From NCBI GenBank assembly GCA_039820405.1, contig JBCBQC010000003.1:186001-250000 (forward strand): a stretch of DNA of 64,000 nucleotides, written 5' to 3'. Position 1 is the stretch's first letter; each line of letters starts with the position of its first letter. Under the pieces are notes generated by a model. That model was not told the origin of the DNA, made no database searches, and saw only the letters and a program-made list of their open reading frames with translations. The translations under genes and the position numbers were made by a program. This stretch comes from CALLVY01 sp937899855 (lineage in GTDB: Bacteria; Bacteroidota; Bacteroidia; Chitinophagales; Saprospiraceae). This document shows, piece after piece, positions 61,447 through 64,000 of this stretch.

Positions 61447-63840
61447 CTAACGATTCCGACGCCCCGGTTGGCGATCGCGCTGGTTGGGTTGGCGATTGAA
61501 GCGGTACTGGAAAGCGAGACGGATTCGACGTCCTACCCACTGCTCCATCTGCTCCAGCCGGTAGCCATCCGTATCGATGATGCGCCGCTCACGGCGGGTA
61601 TCAAAGGCGTTGCGAACGTTGAGGGTGAGGGCAGCCTTTTTGCCCAGCAGGTTTTTGCTGAGGGCAAAATCCGCAAAGTAGATGGGTAGAGTCAGGGCTT
61701 GGGCATCGGGATTTTCTCCCTGGTAGTTGAACCGCGCCTGGAAGGTAAAGTCGGCCGGCAGCCGCAGCCGGGCGCTCAGCCGCGTAAACCAAGACGCGTC
61801 CGCAAAGGAAAAGTCGCGTTCCTCAAAAAAACCATTTTGCCGAAAACCGTAGTAGTTAAAGTCCGCCGACAACTGCAACCACTTGGCCGGGTTGTAGGAT
61901 GTGGACAGCTCCAGGCCGTAGCGATCCTCCCGATCCAGATTGATGGGGATGGTGACGAAAGCATTGTCCGAATTATCGGCGGGCTCGATGTAGAATTGAA
62001 AATAATCCGTGACCCGCTGGACGTACAAGGCGGGGTTGAAGGTCCACCGTTCGAAGTTTTGCAACCAAGTCAGCTCCAAGCTACTGACGTAGGCCGGGTC
62101 CAAATCGGGGTTGCCGATGAAAATGACGTTGTTGTCGGTCAGGCCTCCAAAGGGATTGAGCTGCCAGAAGCTAGGACGACGAATCCGGCGGCTGTAACTC
62201 AGCTGGAGGCGGCTGTTTTCCGAGAGGGTCCGGGTCAGGTGGAAGGTGGGAAACAATTGCCAGTAATCCTTGCGGTTGCCAAAGCGTTCCTGTACGTCGC
62301 GGATTTCCACATCGGTGTATTCCGTCCGCAGTCCCAACAGCAGGTTCCACCGTTCCCAATCGCGTCCGTACTGTACGTAGGCCCCGCCAATCCGCTCGGT
62401 GTAATCCAATTCGTTGTCAATGCTGCGATAAGGCTGCCAGTCCTCGTTTTCCTTTTCCTCCACCACAAAGTCACTGGTGATGATGCGACGCTCTCCCCGC
62501 AAACCCAGTTCCAGCCGACTCTGTTTGCCCAATGGCAACACCAAGTCGGATTGCAGCAGAAAATCCTTGCTGCTTTCGAGCGTCCGGGTCCGAATTTCGG
62601 AGCGCCCGAGGGGCAGTGGCCGCAGTTGACGCGTCAGGATATTTTCCTGCTCGTCGTCGTTCCAAAAATCGTACTGAAAGTCGACCGTCCACTTTTTCCC
62701 TTCCTTCTCCGCAAAAGTTCGGACGTAGCTGACCTCCAGTTGGTTGTAGCGCTGGGGTTCAAAATAATTTTCCACGCGGCGAATCGTACTGTCCGCCACT
62801 CCGCTGGAATTGAGAAAATCGTAGTTGAGCCGCGTCTCGTCCGTATTGTCGAGGGCGTAGTGGTAGAAGGCAGTAGTCAGGGTGTTGTGGGCGTTGAAGT
62901 AATAATCCCCGCCGAGGTAAAAGTTGTAGGCCCGGTCGTTGCGGTCCTGATCGTTGACCTGATCCAAGGTTTGCAATTCGCCGTTTACGGTACTGGTTTG
63001 GAAGTTGGTGGCCGCTCCCCGGAAGTTGGAGTAACGCCCGCTGAGGGTACCGAAGAGGTTGTACTTTTGGGTTTTGTAGGCCAAATTTCCGGTCAGGCTG
63101 TGGTCTGCGGGGTAGCCCACGCTGGCCTCCACCGAGCCACTCAGCCCTTCCAGTCGGTTGCGTTTGAGGACGATGTTGATGATGCCCGCCGATCCCGCCG
63201 CCTGGTAGCGGGCCGAGGGGTTGGTGATCACCTCGATCCGCTCGACACTCTGGGCCGGAATCTGACTGAGTCCGTTGTTGGCTGCGATGACGGAGGGTTT
63301 GCCATTGACCAGGATCCGGACCCCGGAATTGCCCCGAAGGCTTATGGTGCCGGTACTTTCCACCGTGACGGAGGGCAGATTTTCCAGCACATCATTGACC
63401 GATCCGCCCTGATTGGTGAGGTCCTTACCGACGTTAAACACCTTTTTGTCCAGTTTGAACTCCATCTGCGATTTTTCGGCCCGCACCTCGACCGTTTCCA
63501 TCTGTTGGGCATCCGATTGGAGTGCGATGCTACCCAGGTCGGTATCGCTTTGCAGGTCCACCTCGACCTGTTGGGCGATGAAGGAAAGGAATTCCACCCG
63601 GAGGCGGTAGCTCCCACTGGGAAGACTCAGGGCAAAGCGGCCCACGCTATCGGTGACGGTGCCGGTGACGAGCTGCTCGTCGGGATCGAGGACGGTGATG
63701 GTGGCAAATTCCAGCGGCGTTTGCAGCTGGGCATCGACGATGGTGCCGGAAACTTGGTATTTTTTGGCGTAGCCCCACAGTGGCGGGCTGAACGCGACCA
63801 GGGCGAAGGCCAGGCCGCAAGAAAGCAACAGTAATTTCAT
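61447..63840 (-). CDS. TonB-dependent-receptor-like outer membrane barrel (OMP_b-brl_3 type)
   Basis: 797 aa from the ATG at 63840, where a signal peptide starts (KLLLLSCGLAFALVAFSP). In order: a CarboxypepD_reg-like domain (about 28-110, VSGTIVDAQLQTPLEFATI), a plug domain (about 125-215, VNDVLENLPSVTVESTG and VERIEVITNPSARYQAAGSAG), then a large barrel. The barrel is followed by a basic tail (QPNQRDRQPGRRNR) rather than a terminal aromatic residue, as in other members of this group. No SusD partner is next to it, so it is not a Sus-like glycan uptake pair. The two exbD genes lie just downstream and may energise it. The ligand is unknown. Confidence 0.9.
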   Translation of the reverse strand: MKLLLLSCGLAFALVAFSPPLWGYAKKYQVSGTIVDAQLQTPLEFATITVLDPDEQLVTGTVTDSVGRFALSLPSGSYRLRVEFLSFIAQQVEVDLQSDTDLGSIALQSDAQQMETVEVRAEKSQMEFKLDKKVFNVGKDLTNQGGSVNDVLENLPSVTVESTGTISLRGNSGVRILVNGKPSVIAANNGLSQIPAQSVERIEVITNPSARYQAAGSAGIINIVLKRNRLEGLSGSVEASVGYPADHSLTGNLAYKTQKYNLFGTLSGRYSNFRGAATNFQTSTVNGELQTLDQVNDQDRNDRAYNFYLGGDYYFNAHNTLTTAFYHYALDNTDETRLNYDFLNSSGVADSTIRRVENYFEPQRYNQLEVSYVRTFAEKEGKKWTVDFQYDFWNDDEQENILTRQLRPLPLGRSEIRTRTLESSKDFLLQSDLVLPLGKQSRLELGLRGERRIITSDFVVEEKENEDWQPYRSIDNELDYTERIGGAYVQYGRDWERWNLLLGLRTEYTDVEIRDVQERFGNRKDYWQLFPTFHLTRTLSENSRLQLSYSRRIRRPSFWQLNPFGGLTDNNVIFIGNPDLDPAYVSSLELTWLQNFERWTFNPALYVQRVTDYFQFYIEPADNSDNAFVTIPINLDREDRYGLELSTSYNPAKWLQLSADFNYYGFRQNGFFEERDFSFADASWFTRLSARLRLPADFTFQARFNYQGENPDAQALTLPIYFADFALSKNLLGKKAALTLNVRNAFDTRRERRIIDTDGYRLEQMEQWVGRRIRLAFQYRFNRQPNQRDRQPGRRNR

Positions 63841-64000
63841 CGAATTCTGATTTTTGCTTACAAAGGAAGGGGGGGATACCACGGCGCGAAACAATTATAG
63901 ATTAAAGGGGCTGGAATAGTGATGGATCAAAAATGCGGGGGAAAAGCCAAATTGATCGCCCCTGGGCACCAACTTGCAGTCGCTCCCGCCTCATTCATCT
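63841..64000. other. gene-free end of window
   Basis: 160 bp upstream of the receptor-like gene; a G-run near 63868 and no recognised motif. Presumably its promoter region. Confidence 0.4.

Noticed and set aside
61699..63834. Long open frame on the strand opposite the receptor-like gene
   Set aside because: No domain is recognisable; the frame is a shadow of GC-biased codon use in the real gene, whose plug and barrel motifs are clear.

Overview
The window is chromosomal DNA of a Bacteroidota bacterium, most like the Saprospiria (Lewinella-type) by gene content. By eye it has a GC content in the mid-50s percent, is densely coded on both strands, and has few Shine-Dalgarno sites. Several genes have the Bacteroidota promoter box TAnnTTTG. 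Type IX secretion and gliding parts are present: a type B (CHU_C) C-terminal sorting domain, a PorP/SprF protein and two OmpA/PD40 proteins. I saw no rRNA, tRNA, phage, CRISPR array or defence system.

Layout. 1-4.6 kb: a truncated response regulator/PAS/histidine kinase read from the right, a small hypothetical gene, rlmD and an RDD membrane protein. 4.8-11.1 kb: a tight plus-strand operon of SpoIIM-like, DUF4129, DUF4350, MoxR ATPase and DUF58 genes. 11.1-14.9 kb: a minus-strand cassette of surface-type lipoprotein, ECF sigma factor, and a protein with an anti-sigma-like N-terminus, a membrane helix and an outer-membrane-barrel-like C-terminus. This is the most system-like unit in the window. 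15.3-24.9 kb: two esterases, a trypsin-like peptidase, a SMUG2-type glycosylase, an MscS channel, a PorE-like OmpA protein, DAHP synthase/chorismate mutase and a TPR protein. 25.4-36.6 kb: housekeeping genes (radical SAM, pth, RNase E/G, HU, yicC, gmk, apaG) plus three features below usual ORF size cut-offs: a 43-aa lipoprotein, a 30-aa mS38-like basic protein, and a structured candidate small RNA ending in a terminator. 36.6-39.5 kb: tag and a second sigma/anti-sigma-like/beta-solenoid operon. 39.8-43.6 kb: a 1261-aa lipoprotein joining a metallophosphoesterase, a middle region with kinase-like motifs, and a barrel. 43.7-56.2 kb: a 3075-aa repetitive type IX adhesin followed by PorP/SprF and OmpA genes, with a 175-bp foldback element inserted exactly at the adhesin stop codon. 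56.7-64 kb: gltX, a polysaccharide deacetylase, an aldo/keto reductase, two ExbD genes and a TonB-receptor-like barrel.

How it fits together: cell-envelope biology dominates. Two ECF sigma cassettes, both with sigma genes starting at TTG, sit beside envelope proteins. The T9SS cargo locus (adhesin, PorP/SprF, OmpA) and a separate PorE-like anchor form a secretion and adhesion theme. The MoxR/DUF58 operon with the divergent RDD gene is a widespread envelope-associated cassette. Calls rest on reading translated sequence by eye; no database search was possible.
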